DNA of 64,000 bases from Ascidiaceihabitans sp. GTDB lineage: Bacteria > Pseudomonadota > Alphaproteobacteria > Rhodobacterales > Rhodobacteraceae. The stretch spans positions 124,001 through 188,000 of the forward strand of contig JAPKAB010000001.1 of NCBI GenBank assembly GCA_028825475.1, in the 5' to 3' direction. The stretch's first letter is position 1. Every line of letters starts with the position of its first letter. The notes below the pieces were generated by a model. That model did not search any database. It was not told the origin of the DNA and was given only the letters and a program-made list of their open reading frames with translations. This document shows, in pieces, positions 41,310-49,479 of this stretch. The translations under genes and the position numbers were made by a program.

Positions 41310-41474
41310 GAAACGGCCTGCTCTATTCCAAAAGGCCGCCCCGTTCGGCCATGATGCGAGGATCACAGCAGTCATGGCATTACACTCGTTTCAAACGCTT
41401 TAACGCAACATTTGCACCTTTGGCGGGTCGTAATCGCCGATAAAGGTACTATGTTGATCGTAACAGGAGTGCTC

Positions 41475-41930
41475 ATGAAACACATATTACCCGTTGTTAT
41501 AGCAGCTTTATTTGCCGGCCACGCAATGGCCGAAGACGCCATGGAAGTGACAGCGAATGTCGTATTTTCGCAGACTGCAGAAACAGATTTGAACCAATTT
41601 GTATGGAAAAAGCGACCCATCGTCGTCTTTGCCGACAGCGATGCAGATCCGCGGTACACTGAACAGATCGAATTGCTGATGGCAAAACTGCACGATCTAG
41701 AGGAACGCGACGTGGTTGTGTTGACAGATACAGACCCCAGCGCGAAATCCGAATTGCGGCTAAAGCTACGTCCGCGTGGCTTCATGTTAGCTATAATCGG
41801 CAAAGATGGCGGTGTGAAACTGCGCAAACCGTTCCCATGGGACGTTCGCGAAATTACCCGAAGCATCGACAAAATGCCTTTGCGCAAACGCGAATTACGC
41901 GAGAAAAAGCGTGAGGCCAGCGAAGGCTGA
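41475..41930 (+). CDS. DUF4174 secreted protein
   Basis: The 151-residue protein has a signal peptide (MKHILPVVIAALFAGHAMA) and a mature part with a thioredoxin-like alternation (FVWKKRPIVVFADSDADPRY, VVVLTDTDPSAKSELRLKLR, GFMLAIIGKDGGVKLRKPFP WDVREITRSID), which is the DUF4174 domain. It has no CxxC motif, so it is not a classical redox protein. AACAGGAG is five bases before the ATG at 41475; an earlier start at 41412 would lose the signal peptide. It is a lone plus-strand gene between the divergent sulfotransferase gene and convergent pccA. Confidence 0.85.
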   Translation: MKHILPVVIAALFAGHAMAEDAMEVTANVVFSQTAETDLNQFVWKKRPIVVFADSDADPRYTEQIELLMAKLHDLEERDVVVLTDTDPSAKSELRLKLRPRGFMLAIIGKDGGVKLRKPFPWDVREITRSIDKMPLRKRELREKKREASEG

Positions 41931-41977
41931 CCCCACCCTATCATTTCTCGCGAAGTGGCGTTTGCACGGTCCATTGC

Positions 41978-44023
41978 TTATTCGAATTCCATAATGATTT
42001 CGTCCACTGCAAGGCTGTCACCTGCGCTGGCGTTAATCTTGGACACAGTGCCCTTTTTCTCAGCCTTTAGGATGTTTTCCATCTTCATTGCTTCGATGGT
42101 ACACAGCGCTTGGCCCTCCTCGACCACCTCGCCTTCCTCGACGTTCAATTTAACAACCAGACCCGGCATTGGGCACAACAACAGTTTGGACGTATCAGGT
42201 GCAACTTTTTCTGGCATCAAGCGCGCAAGCTCGGCCTGACGCTCTGTGCGCACGTGAACCTTCATATCCGCACCACGTGTACGAATGCGGAAGCCACCGC
42301 TGATCTTACCCACTTTGAGAATAAGCGGTGTACCATCTACCGTCATCTTTGCCAGTTGATCGCCCGGCGTCCAATCACCTGAAACGCGCATTGTAGTGCC
42401 ATCCGCAAAGGTGACATTAGACCCGTCGTGATCTGCGTCGATCACCACATCCATAGATGCACCCTGCAAAGCCACGTTCCAATCGGTACCCACCTTGCGT
42501 TCGTGATTGTCCATACGACCCGAGACGCGAGTGCGACGAATTTCGGCAACGCGGTGCATTGCTGCACATGCTGCAGCGATACGTCTCAGATCTATCTCTG
42601 GCAGTTCAACGCCTTGAAAACCGTCAGGATATTGTTCTTCGATAAAGGCAGTTGTCATCTCGCCGGCCATAAAGATCGGGTGATCCATAACGGCAGATAG
42701 GAAAGGCAAGTTGTGGCCAATACCCTCAACCTCAAAGCTGTCCAGCGCCACGCGCATCGCTTCGACCGCCTCGTCGCGGGTTGGGGCCCATGTGCACAGC
42801 TTGGCGATCATCGGATCGTAATACATGCTGATCTCGCCACCTTCATAAACGCCGGTGTCATTGCGGATCGCGACAGGACCAGCCGCTGCATCGCCCTGCC
42901 ATTTATCGTTGTCCAGCAACGGACCCGCCGCTTGTTCCGCAGGTGGACGGTAACGCGTCAAGCGACCAATAGACGGCAGGAAGCCGCGATACGGATCTTC
43001 TGCATACAGGCGGTTTTCAATCGCCCAGCCATTCAACTGTACGTCGCCTTGGGAAATTGTCAGCGCCTCGCCATTGGCGACGCGGATCATCTGTTCAACC
43101 AAATCAACGCCGGTGATCAATTCGGTCACAGGGTGTTCCACCTGCAAACGTGTGTTCATCTCAAGAAAGAAGAAGTTCTTGTCGCCATCAACGATAAACT
43201 CAACCGTACCAGCCGATGCGTAGTCAACGGCTTGGGCCAATGCCACAGCCTGCTCGCCCATCGCACGGCGAGTTTTCTCATCCAAAAACGGGGATGGTGC
43301 TTCTTCAACAACCTTTTGCTGACGGCGCTGAATAGAACACTCGCGTTCGCCCAAATAGATACCGTTCCCGTGGCTGTCGCACAGAATTTGAATTTCGATG
43401 TGGCGTGGCTGGGTGATGAATTTCTCGATGAAAATGCGATCATCGCCAAAAGAGTTCGCCGCCTCATTCTTCGACGACTGGAACCCCTCACGGGCCTCCA
43501 CATCATTCCACGCAATGCGCATACCCTTACCACCACCACCGGCAGAGGCCTTGATCATCACAGGATAACCAACCTGATTGGAAATTTTGACCGCGTCGTC
43601 CGCGTCCTCGATCAAACCCATGTAACCGGGGACCGTAGAAACACCAGCGTCTTGGGCGATCTTCTTAGAGGTGATCTTGTCCCCCATCTTCTCAATCGCG
43701 CCAACTGGGGGGCCAACAAAGGCCACGCCTTCAGCCGCCAAGGCCTTGGCGAATTTGGAGTTCTCAGACAAGAAACCATACCCTGGATGCACCGCTTGGG
43801 CACCCGAGGTTTTGACCGCTTCCATCACCTTATCAATAACAATGTAGGACTGGTTGGCTGGCGGTGGGCCAATGTGGATTGCTTCATCGGCCATTTGCAC
43901 ATGCAAAGCCTGCTTATCGGCATCGGAATAGATGGCGACAGTGCCAATACCCATTTTGCGGGCAGTTTTGATAACACGGCAGGCGATCTCGCCACGGTTG
44001 GCGATCAGGATTTTGTTGAACAT
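41978..44023 (-). CDS. pccA: propionyl-CoA carboxylase alpha subunit
   Basis: The 681-residue biotin-dependent subunit carboxylates its biotin with ATP and bicarbonate, then PccB passes CO2 to propionyl-CoA to make (S)-methylmalonyl-CoA. Domains in order: biotin carboxylase (about 1-450: MFNKILIANRGEIACRVI, ASAGGGGKGM ATP loop, MNTRLQVEHPVTE), the BT domain (about 510-600), and the biotin carboxyl carrier domain with EAMKMEN, biotinylated Lys647. AAAGGAC precedes the ATG at 44023, which is chosen over 44086. The gene lies on the same strand as pccB with small genes between. Confidence 0.97.
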   Translation of the reverse strand: MFNKILIANRGEIACRVIKTARKMGIGTVAIYSDADKQALHVQMADEAIHIGPPPANQSYIVIDKVMEAVKTSGAQAVHPGYGFLSENSKFAKALAAEGVAFVGPPVGAIEKMGDKITSKKIAQDAGVSTVPGYMGLIEDADDAVKISNQVGYPVMIKASAGGGGKGMRIAWNDVEAREGFQSSKNEAANSFGDDRIFIEKFITQPRHIEIQILCDSHGNGIYLGERECSIQRRQQKVVEEAPSPFLDEKTRRAMGEQAVALAQAVDYASAGTVEFIVDGDKNFFFLEMNTRLQVEHPVTELITGVDLVEQMIRVANGEALTISQGDVQLNGWAIENRLYAEDPYRGFLPSIGRLTRYRPPAEQAAGPLLDNDKWQGDAAAGPVAIRNDTGVYEGGEISMYYDPMIAKLCTWAPTRDEAVEAMRVALDSFEVEGIGHNLPFLSAVMDHPIFMAGEMTTAFIEEQYPDGFQGVELPEIDLRRIAAACAAMHRVAEIRRTRVSGRMDNHERKVGTDWNVALQGASMDVVIDADHDGSNVTFADGTTMRVSGDWTPGDQLAKMTVDGTPLILKVGKISGGFRIRTRGADMKVHVRTERQAELARLMPEKVAPDTSKLLLCPMPGLVVKLNVEEGEVVEEGQALCTIEAMKMENILKAEKKGTVSKINASAGDSLAVDEIIMEFE

Positions 44024-44144
44024 GTGATGTCCTTTTGAAGGTGGCGGGACTGGAAGGGGATCGGAAAACGCAAAAACCCGCCCCACAAAAGCGGGACGGT
44101 CAATGCATTCAAATTTTTAGAATATGCCCGAAGGCAATTTTGTG

Positions 44145-44267
44145 TTACTCGGCGGTCAGAGGACCCAATAGCGAAATCTCTCCGCGACTGGATGCTTCCT
44201 CGTGCTTTGTAAATGCACCGGCCAGCAAAACTGCTGACACTGCAAAAATGCAGATCACTCGTTTCAT
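44145..44267 (-). CDS. small secreted peptide (40 residues)
   Basis: A 40-residue frame with ATG at 44267 and TAA at 44145-44147 encodes MKRVICIFAVSAVLLAGAFT followed by a short charged KHEEASSRGEISLLGPLTAE tail: a signal peptide or membrane anchor with a small exported remainder. AGAGG lies about nine bases upstream of the start. It lies just upstream of pccA. The family is unknown. Its composition and ribosome site suggest a real gene, but it is short and has no known counterpart. Confidence 0.55.
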   Translation of the reverse strand: MKRVICIFAVSAVLLAGAFTKHEEASSRGEISLLGPLTAE

Positions 44268-44386
44268 AATAACTACCTCTCAACAGGGCTGTTCTCGCCC
44301 ATTGAGTTATCGGTAGCACAACCTGACGCGGGTTAACATCACGTAAACTTAAGATTGAAAGTCGTTGCCGTGAAACATCACACGGA

Positions 44387-44593
44387 TTAGTTGCATTTTT
44401 TTGGATTGATTTGGCAATAAAAGAAGTTTCCTGCCGCACCGATGACCAAACCTTTGATCGGGTCAGCGTCCGCAACGATAGCCAAACCTGCACCCGCTGC
44501 CCCGCCATACAAGGCTTGGTTTGTTCCTGTACTTCCACAACCGGCAGGGGTTGCACTGACCCCAATCGCGGCGATGTATAGTTTAATCGACAT
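44387..44593 (-). CDS. small glycine-rich envelope protein
   Basis: The 68-residue protein has an N-terminal hydrophobic stretch ending TPAGCGST, which is lipobox-like, followed by two glycine-rich hydrophobic segments (LYGGAAGAGLAIVADAD and GLVIGAAGNFFY), a glycine-zipper-like pattern, and a Cys near the C terminus. AGGAG lies seven bases before the ATG. The inferred product is a small lipoprotein or membrane protein. It sits with other small genes between pccA and pccB; none has a known role in propionate metabolism. Confidence 0.65.
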   Translation of the reverse strand: MSIKLYIAAIGVSATPAGCGSTGTNQALYGGAAGAGLAIVADADPIKGLVIGAAGNFFYCQINPKKCN

Positions 44594-44924
44594 CTCTGTT
44601 CTCCTATTTCCTCATTCGAAGAAACAGATGACAGGGTCGCAACGCCCTGTAACGCAGAAGTACAGCACATGCTGATTTCGGCAAAAACACGCCATATCAA
44701 TGCGTTACGGCCAAAAAAACTGGGCAACTCAAGGCTAAAGCACTTGAGCTGCCCATAAGGGGAAGGGGTACGCAAACTTGTGCACTCACGTGAGTGGCTT
44801 CTGGGCACAGGCTGTGTGCAACTAGGGTTGCACGCCAATGCCCATCCCGCCAACCCACACATATTCAAAGCGCGAAAATCGGCTAAGCTTTGCTGGTTTA
44901 TGGCAGGTTGCAGCACCATTGCGC
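44594..44924. other. 331-base intergenic region with a minus-strand terminator
   Basis: No convincing gene here. Its main feature is the minus-strand hairpin and T-run listed separately; the remaining 170 bases (44755-44924) show no clear coding or repeat structure. The right-hand part includes the 3' trailer of the gene ending at 44925. Confidence 0.6.
44713..44754 (-). terminator. rho-independent terminator in the pcc island
   Basis: On the minus strand GGGCA-g-CTCAAG / CTTGAG-t-TGCCC (44722-44754, one mismatch, 9-base loop) is followed two bases later by seven T (complement of 44713-44719). It would end transcripts from the genes upstream on the minus strand and so split pccB and its followers from the small gene at 44387 and pccA. 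Confidence 0.85.
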
Positions 44925-45272
44925 CTATTCCCCGATCGCTTCTGGGAAACTTGCGCGCGCAATGTTCACGTCTATGACGAGCAATGCGTCATAGTCTTCC
45001 GGATCAAAGGTATCGTCAGCCGGAATGACCTCACGACCGAACAACCAAGACAACCGCCCTGCATCTAGATTGCCACGCTCAAACGGATGTTCACCGAACT
45101 GTTCCCACAACGCTTCCATGAAACCCGCATCCGCACGACGGTCAGCCGGTTTGCGATCATTCTTGCGTTCGCGTCGCGCCAATGGTGTCGCCCCTTTGGG
45201 GTTCGCACGACGTAGTGTGAATTGGAAATCTGTGCCCCGAAGACGGCCCGGGAAACCGCGATGTTTCAGCAT
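44925..45272 (-). CDS. conserved hypothetical protein, 115 residues
   Basis: A charged cytosolic protein. The N-terminal half is very basic (MLKHRGFPGRLRGTDFQFTL, then ARRERKNDRKPADRRADAG) and the C-terminal half acidic (EHPFERGNLDAGRLSWLFG, DDTFDPEDYDALLVIDVNIA). This split could suit RNA or membrane-surface binding but no family motif is visible. It ends before the terminator at 44754, so it is the last gene of the transcript that begins at or after pccB. Function unknown. Confidence 0.65.
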   Translation of the reverse strand: MLKHRGFPGRLRGTDFQFTLRRANPKGATPLARRERKNDRKPADRRADAGFMEALWEQFGEHPFERGNLDAGRLSWLFGREVIPADDTFDPEDYDALLVIDVNIARASFPEAIGE

Positions 45273-45350
45273 GATGCTGCCCCCCCTGCCATTTGGCCAT
45301 CGTTTAGGGGTGTGGTCGGGGTGGGCGAAAACGCCCGCCCCGTAAGTGTA

Positions 45351-45497
45351 TTACTTGTATTTGCCTGTGTGCACTGGCTCAACCGAAATCGGGGCTGGGT
45401 CAATGACGACAAATTCTTCGACCTGCTGCTCGCGCGCACAGGCAGCAACGACAGCGATAAAGCCGAATGTTGCCAATAGTTTGATGCTCTTTGACAT
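45351..45497 (-). CDS. small lipoprotein (48 residues)
   Basis: The 48-residue frame has MSKSIKLLATFGFIAVVAAC, a signal peptide with lipobox VVAAC (acylated Cys20), then an acidic short tail (REQQVEEFVVIDP) ending HTGKYK. The strong AGGAG six bases before the ATG at 45497 supports it. Size and layout resemble entericidin-like or similar tiny outer-membrane lipoproteins. A GC-rich hairpin (45317-45342) follows but has no T-run. It is in the pccA-pccB gap; partner functions are unknown. Confidence 0.7.
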   Translation of the reverse strand: MSKSIKLLATFGFIAVVAACAREQQVEEFVVIDPAPISVEPVHTGKYK

Positions 45498-45711
45498 CTA
45501 AGTCTCCTGTCACTTTTAAATTGGGGCTTTGACACGGAATGTGTCGACGCACCTTTACTTGAGGTAAGGGGTTCTTGGGAAATCCCTGCAGGCAACATAG
45601 TGGAATCCTTGTTTGAAATATATCCGCTCAGTTCTAATCGGCGGACTTGTGACTCGAAAGCCTCATAACGGACTTTGGGCAATGCCTCTGTCGCAACATC
45701 TTGTGGTTGCA

Positions 45712-46119
45712 TCAAAAAGCCTCCCAGATACAGATGTCATTTTGGACGCGAAATGCTTCGAAAAACTGTGTCGCGTCAGGGTTCGTTTCACCAAATTTAG
45801 TTTTTTGATCCGCCATTGAGACGACAACCAAATCACTTTTCAGATCATATTCAGCGATATAGGGCACGGCGACAGCCGCGCACAGATGTTCGATATCTTT
45901 GGCAGCGTCATCATGACTGACTTTACCCTTATCCGCTCCGATTGACGGCGCAACAAAACGAAAGCGCAGCCAGTTCTCACCGTTAACCATATCGACCAGC
46001 ACTTCGTGCAGCGTGACTGACTGACCTGATGGCACCTCTTGCACAGTTGCATAGAGCGGAAGGCTGTGAACGAATGTGACCGCAATCGCACCGACGCAAT
46101 ACCGACGTAATACCGACAT
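45712..46119 (-). CDS. DUF6497-like secreted protein
   Basis: The 135-residue protein has a signal peptide (MSVLRRYCVGAIAVTFVHSL plus PLYA) and a mature domain with ENWLRFRFVAPSIG, HDDAAKDIEHLCAAVAVPYI and SDLVVVSMADQKTKFGETNP. I recall this layout as DUF6497, restricted to Rhodobacterales; the function is unknown. The ATG overlaps the previous stop as TAATG (at 46119), so it is translationally coupled to the 117-residue gene that follows pccB. Confidence 0.75.
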   Translation of the reverse strand: MSVLRRYCVGAIAVTFVHSLPLYATVQEVPSGQSVTLHEVLVDMVNGENWLRFRFVAPSIGADKGKVSHDDAAKDIEHLCAAVAVPYIAEYDLKSDLVVVSMADQKTKFGETNPDATQFFEAFRVQNDICIWEAF

Positions 46120-46472
46120 TATACAGCACCCTTAAATCGTTGATATCCTGCGCATTTCAACCAGCGCGCACGATTTTTAGGATTTTCCAAAACCGTTTGA
46201 ATATCGGCTTCCAAAGTTGAGGCCACATTACCCATCACACGACCACCCGCCTCAATGTTCAAAGCACCATTAACGGGCGTTACCCGAACAACAGGCGAAA
46301 AGCCCCGCAACCCCTGTAGCGTACGCCACATATCTTGGCGCACTTGCATCGCGATACGCACAGCATTGCCACCCGCCAACTGCGTATTTGCAGAGACATC
46401 GAAACGAGCCGGAAGCTGACGTGATACCGTCACCTGCCCCTCATCCTTCATGATATGCCAGCCTTTTTTCAT
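46119..46472 (-). CDS. hypothetical protein coupled to pccB (117 residues)
   Basis: The gene starts three bases after the pccB stop and ends in a TAATG overlap with the next gene. The protein has a beta-rich core (GQVTVSRQLPARFDVSANTQ, GNAVRIAMQVRQDMWRTLQG, SPVVRVTPVNGALNIEAGGR) and a basic C terminus. No family is recognised. An internal ATG at 46451 preceded by AAAGG is an alternative start. Its tight spacing after pccB suggests it is co-expressed with propionyl-CoA carboxylase, but no catalytic role can be read. Confidence 0.7.
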   Translation of the reverse strand: MKKGWHIMKDEGQVTVSRQLPARFDVSANTQLAGGNAVRIAMQVRQDMWRTLQGLRGFSPVVRVTPVNGALNIEAGGRVMGNVASTLEADIQTVLENPKNRARWLKCAGYQRFKGAV

Positions 46473-46475
46473 CGA

Positions 46476-48008
46476 TCAGAGCGGGATATTATCGTGTTTT
46501 TTCCACGGATTCTTCTGTGACTTGCCGCGAAGCGATGCAAACGCACGGCTTACGCGTTTGCGTGTTGAGCGCGGTTGAATAACTTCATCGATAAAGCCAC
46601 GTTCAGCCGCCACAAATGGGTTGGCAAAACGTTCTTCATACTCAGCGGCATGCGCGGCGATTTTGTCTGGGTCACCCAGATCAGCGCGGTGAATAATCTC
46701 AGTCGCGCCTTTGGCACCCATCACTGCGATTTCCGCCGTTGGCCACGCATAGTTAAAGTCGCCACGCAGGTGTTTGGATGACATTACGTCATAGGCCCCG
46801 CCGTAAGCTTTACGTGTAATAACAGTGACCTTAGGCACTGTTGCTTCACCGTAAGCGAACAACAACTTAGCACCGTGCTTAATCACGCCACCGTATTCTT
46901 GGCTGGTGCCAGGCAAGAAGCCCGGGACGTCTACGAGTGTAAGGATTGGGATCTCAAAAGCATCGCAGAAACGTACGAAACGCGCCGCTTTGCGTGAGCT
47001 ATCGATATCCAAGCAGCCAGCCAAAATCATCGGTTGGTTGGCGACAACGCCAACTGTACTGCCTTCTAGACGAATGAAACCGGTCAGGATATTCTTAGCA
47101 AAATCCTCCTGAATTTCGTAAAAATCCCCCTCATCGGCGAGCTTATGAATAAGCTCTTTCATGTCGTAGGGCGTATTCGCGTTCTCGGGGATCAACGTAT
47201 CAAGGGACAACTCAACACGGCCTGGTTCATCAAAGAACGGGCGAACCGGTGGCTTCTCACGGTTCGACAACGGCAGGAAATCGACGAGGCGGCGCACTTC
47301 AGCCAATGCCTCAACATCATTCTCAAACGCACCATCGGCCACGGATGACTTTTTGGTATGGGTCGATGCACCGCCCAACTCCTCAGCCGTGACAACTTCG
47401 TTGGTGACTGTTTTAACAACGTCCGGTCCCGTTACGAACATATAAGACGTGTCTTTTACCATGAAGATAAAATCTGTCATCGCAGGAGAATATACAGCCC
47501 CCCCAGCACAAGGTCCCATGATCAAACTGATTTGCGGAACGACGCCTGAGGCCAAGACATTGCGTTGAAACACTTCGGCATAGCCCGCAAGCGACGCAAC
47601 ACCTTCTTGGATTCGCGCACCGCCAGAGTCGTTGATGCCAATGATGGGTGCACCATTTTGGATTGCCATATCTTGGATCTTGCAGATTTTCTGAGCGTGG
47701 GTTTCAGACAATGAACCGCCAAACACTGTGAAATCCTGGGAGAAGACATAGACCATGCGGCCATTGATTGTGCCCCACCCCGTAACAACACCATCACCCG
47801 CAGGCTTTTGATTTTCCATGCCAAAATCAGTGCAACGATGGCTGACGAACATATCGAACTCTTCAAACGACCCCTCGTCCAACAGCAAATCGATGCGCTC
47901 GCGCGCTGTTAGCTTGCCACGTCCATGCTGTGCATCAATACGTTTCTGACCGCCACCAAGGCGCGCAGCCTCGCGACGATCATTCAGCTCTGTAAGGATA
48001 TCTTTCAT
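46476..48008 (-). CDS. pccB: propionyl-CoA carboxylase beta subunit
   Basis: The 510-residue carboxyltransferase subunit transfers CO2 from biotin to propionyl-CoA. It begins [20 protein letters not shown], includes [20 protein letters not shown], the N-terminal crotonase fold with [19 protein letters not shown] and [20 protein letters not shown], and the C-terminal fold with [20 protein letters not shown] and [15 protein letters not shown], the acyl-CoA and biotin sites. The divergent intergenic region to the MFS gene carries a TTTGCAAA-type operator that fits control by the PccR regulator encoded 1.5 kb away. Confidence 0.97.
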   Translation of the reverse strand: MKDILTELNDRREAARLGGGQKRIDAQHGRGKLTARERIDLLLDEGSFEEFDMFVSHRCTDFGMENQKPAGDGVVTGWGTINGRMVYVFSQDFTVFGGSLSETHAQKICKIQDMAIQNGAPIIGINDSGGARIQEGVASLAGYAEVFQRNVLASGVVPQISLIMGPCAGGAVYSPAMTDFIFMVKDTSYMFVTGPDVVKTVTNEVVTAEELGGASTHTKKSSVADGAFENDVEALAEVRRLVDFLPLSNREKPPVRPFFDEPGRVELSLDTLIPENANTPYDMKELIHKLADEGDFYEIQEDFAKNILTGFIRLEGSTVGVVANQPMILAGCLDIDSSRKAARFVRFCDAFEIPILTLVDVPGFLPGTSQEYGGVIKHGAKLLFAYGEATVPKVTVITRKAYGGAYDVMSSKHLRGDFNYAWPTAEIAVMGAKGATEIIHRADLGDPDKIAAHAAEYEERFANPFVAAERGFIDEVIQPRSTRKRVSRAFASLRGKSQKNPWKKHDNIPL

Positions 48009-48079
48009 CTTCAGCCCCGCTTGCGAATTTCCACTAGTGTATCAAGGCTTACACCCAGACCAAAGAGACATTCGGAATA

Positions 48080-48127
48080 TTTGCAAATACTATTCAGATC
48101 AATTTCTGCAAACTGCAAAGTTGCAAA
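48080..48127. promoter_or_regulatory. predicted PccR operator between pccB and the MFS gene
   Basis: The perfect palindrome TTTGCAAA (48080-48087, within ATTTGCAAAT) is followed 24 bases later by ACTGCAAA-GTTGCAAA (48112-48127); a further TCTGCAAA half-site lies at 48105-48112. PccR/ScfR regulators of Rhodobacter are reported to bind TTTGCAAA-type repeats. The 14-base core TGCAAAGTTGCAAA recurs upstream of the regulator gene. The site sits in the 180-base divergent region and could control pccB, the MFS gene or both. Confidence 0.75.
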
Positions 48128-48188
48128 ACGAACACCGATTGTCACGCCCCTGCTGGACATCACTTAACAAGCTACATACCTCTTTCAC

Positions 48189-49406
48189 ATGGAAAACAAA
48201 CCCACGATCCGCTTTATGGATCGCAAAACTCCGCCGCATATATTCACGTTGATCGTTCTGGCAGGCATGTCAGCAATGGTCATGAACATGTTTTTGCCAA
48301 GCCTCCCACAAATGTCGCAATATTTTGGCGTTTCAAATGGGGTTATGGCGCTGTCAGTGCCTTTGTTTCTGATTGTAAGTGCTGTTTTACAAATCTTTAT
48401 CGGCCCGATTTCCGATCGTTTTGGTCGCCGCCCAGTCATACTAAGCGGAATCGCAGCTTTCCTTCTGGCCACTATTGGCTGCATATATTCGACCAGTATC
48501 AGCATGTTTCTATTCTTTCGCATGGTTCAGGCCGCCATTGCTGTTTGCATGGTTTTAAGCCGCGCAATCATTCGCGATTCATTCGACCAAGAACAATCCG
48601 CCTCAATGCTTGCTTATGTCACAATGGGTATGGCCGTTGTTCCTATGATCAGTCCCGCAATCGGCGGCATCTTAGACGAATTCTTTGGCTGGCATGCAAT
48701 CTTCTGGGCGTTCCTGTTAATCGGTGCAGCCCTATTTGCACTTGTTTGGCGCGACCTTGGCGAAACCGCCAAACCATCAGGATTGACCCTGTCAGAGCAA
48801 TTCAGAGAATACCCAGAGCTGCTCAAATCCAAACGCTTCTGGGGATACTGCCTTGCCTCTGCTTTCAGCTCAGGTGCTTTCTTCGCCTACCTAGGAGGAG
48901 GGCCCTTTGTTGGTTCAGACGTATTCGGCATGTCACCCAAATGGGTTGGCATCTTCTTTGGCGCTCCTGCCGTCGGGTATTTCGTCGGCAACTGGTACAC
49001 GGGCCGTAACGCCAAACGTTTGGGTGTAAACAAACTGATCCTGTGGGGTGCAATCGCAGTGACCGCTGGTACCGTCTTGATGCTGATATTGTTCCTGGTT
49101 GGCCTTGGCTCTGCCGTGACTTTCTTTGGCCTTATGACCTTCGTTGGTCTTGGCAACGGGATGGTGATCCCAAACGCAACTGCAGGCATGCTATCGGTAC
49201 GCCCACATCTCGCAGGTACAGCATCAGGTTTAGGCGGAGCGATCATGATTGGTGGCGGCGCAGGCCTTGCATCGCTAGCAGTGTTCTTGCTCAAACCCGA
49301 AACAGGTGCCTACCCACTGATCCTGATCATGATGTTTACGTCCATCTCTGCAGTTCTTGCGATCCTATCAGTGTATCGTCGTGAAGCACGCCTCGCGAAG
49401 GACTAA
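48189..49406 (+). CDS. MFS transporter, Bcr/CflA-type
   Basis: The 405-residue protein has about 12 hydrophobic helices and the MFS loop motif ISDRFGRRPVILSGIAAFLL; VLSRAIIRDSFDQEQSASML is the motif C-like segment of the Bcr/CflA drug-exporter subfamily. Its substrate is unknown. It is divergent from pccB over an operator-containing region, and is followed by the PccR-type regulator, so an acyl-acid or propionate-related efflux or uptake is possible but unproven. There is no strong ribosome site at the ATG at 48189; one at 48216 is an alternative. Confidence 0.88.
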   Translation: MENKPTIRFMDRKTPPHIFTLIVLAGMSAMVMNMFLPSLPQMSQYFGVSNGVMALSVPLFLIVSAVLQIFIGPISDRFGRRPVILSGIAAFLLATIGCIYSTSISMFLFFRMVQAAIAVCMVLSRAIIRDSFDQEQSASMLAYVTMGMAVVPMISPAIGGILDEFFGWHAIFWAFLLIGAALFALVWRDLGETAKPSGLTLSEQFREYPELLKSKRFWGYCLASAFSSGAFFAYLGGGPFVGSDVFGMSPKWVGIFFGAPAVGYFVGNWYTGRNAKRLGVNKLILWGAIAVTAGTVLMLILFLVGLGSAVTFFGLMTFVGLGNGMVIPNATAGMLSVRPHLAGTASGLGGAIMIGGGAGLASLAVFLLKPETGAYPLILIMMFTSISAVLAILSVYRREARLAKD

Positions 49407-49432
49407 ACCTTAGGATATCTTGCGCATCTCAC

Positions 49433-49470
49433 TTTGCAAAGCTACGATTAGCTAAGTGCAAAGTTGCAAA
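49433..49470. promoter_or_regulatory. predicted autoregulatory PccR operator
   Basis: TTTGCAAA (49433-49440, within CTTTGCAAAG) is followed 14 bases later by AGTGCAAA-GTTGCAAA (49455-49470). The TGCAAAGTTGCAAA core is identical to that upstream of pccB. The last copy ends ten bases before the regulator's ATG and overlaps its likely ribosome site (AAAGGT), so binding would block the gene's own expression. Confidence 0.75.
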
Positions 49471-49479
49471 GGTACTCGT

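Noticed and set aside
41372-41974. 200-residue minus-strand frame opposite the DUF4174 gene.
   Set aside because: The plus-strand gene has a signal peptide and a good ribosome site; the minus-strand frame is Ser/Arg-rich shadow sequence.
42713-44038. 441-residue plus-strand open frame opposite pccA.
   Set aside because: It is exactly antisense to pccA, whose biotin-carboxylase motifs are clear; it has no ribosome site and its residues reflect the complementary codons.
44005-44919. A long minus-strand frame containing MCGLAGWAL, which looks like the start of a class II glutamine amidotransferase.
   Set aside because: The similarity ends after a few residues; the frame crosses the terminator at 44713-44754 and two small genes that have their own ribosome sites. 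It is a chance match.
45317-45342. GC-rich hairpin CGGGGTGGGCG / CGCCCGCCCCG considered as a terminator.
   Set aside because: There is no T-run on either side, so I do not list it as a terminator; it may only stabilise a transcript end.
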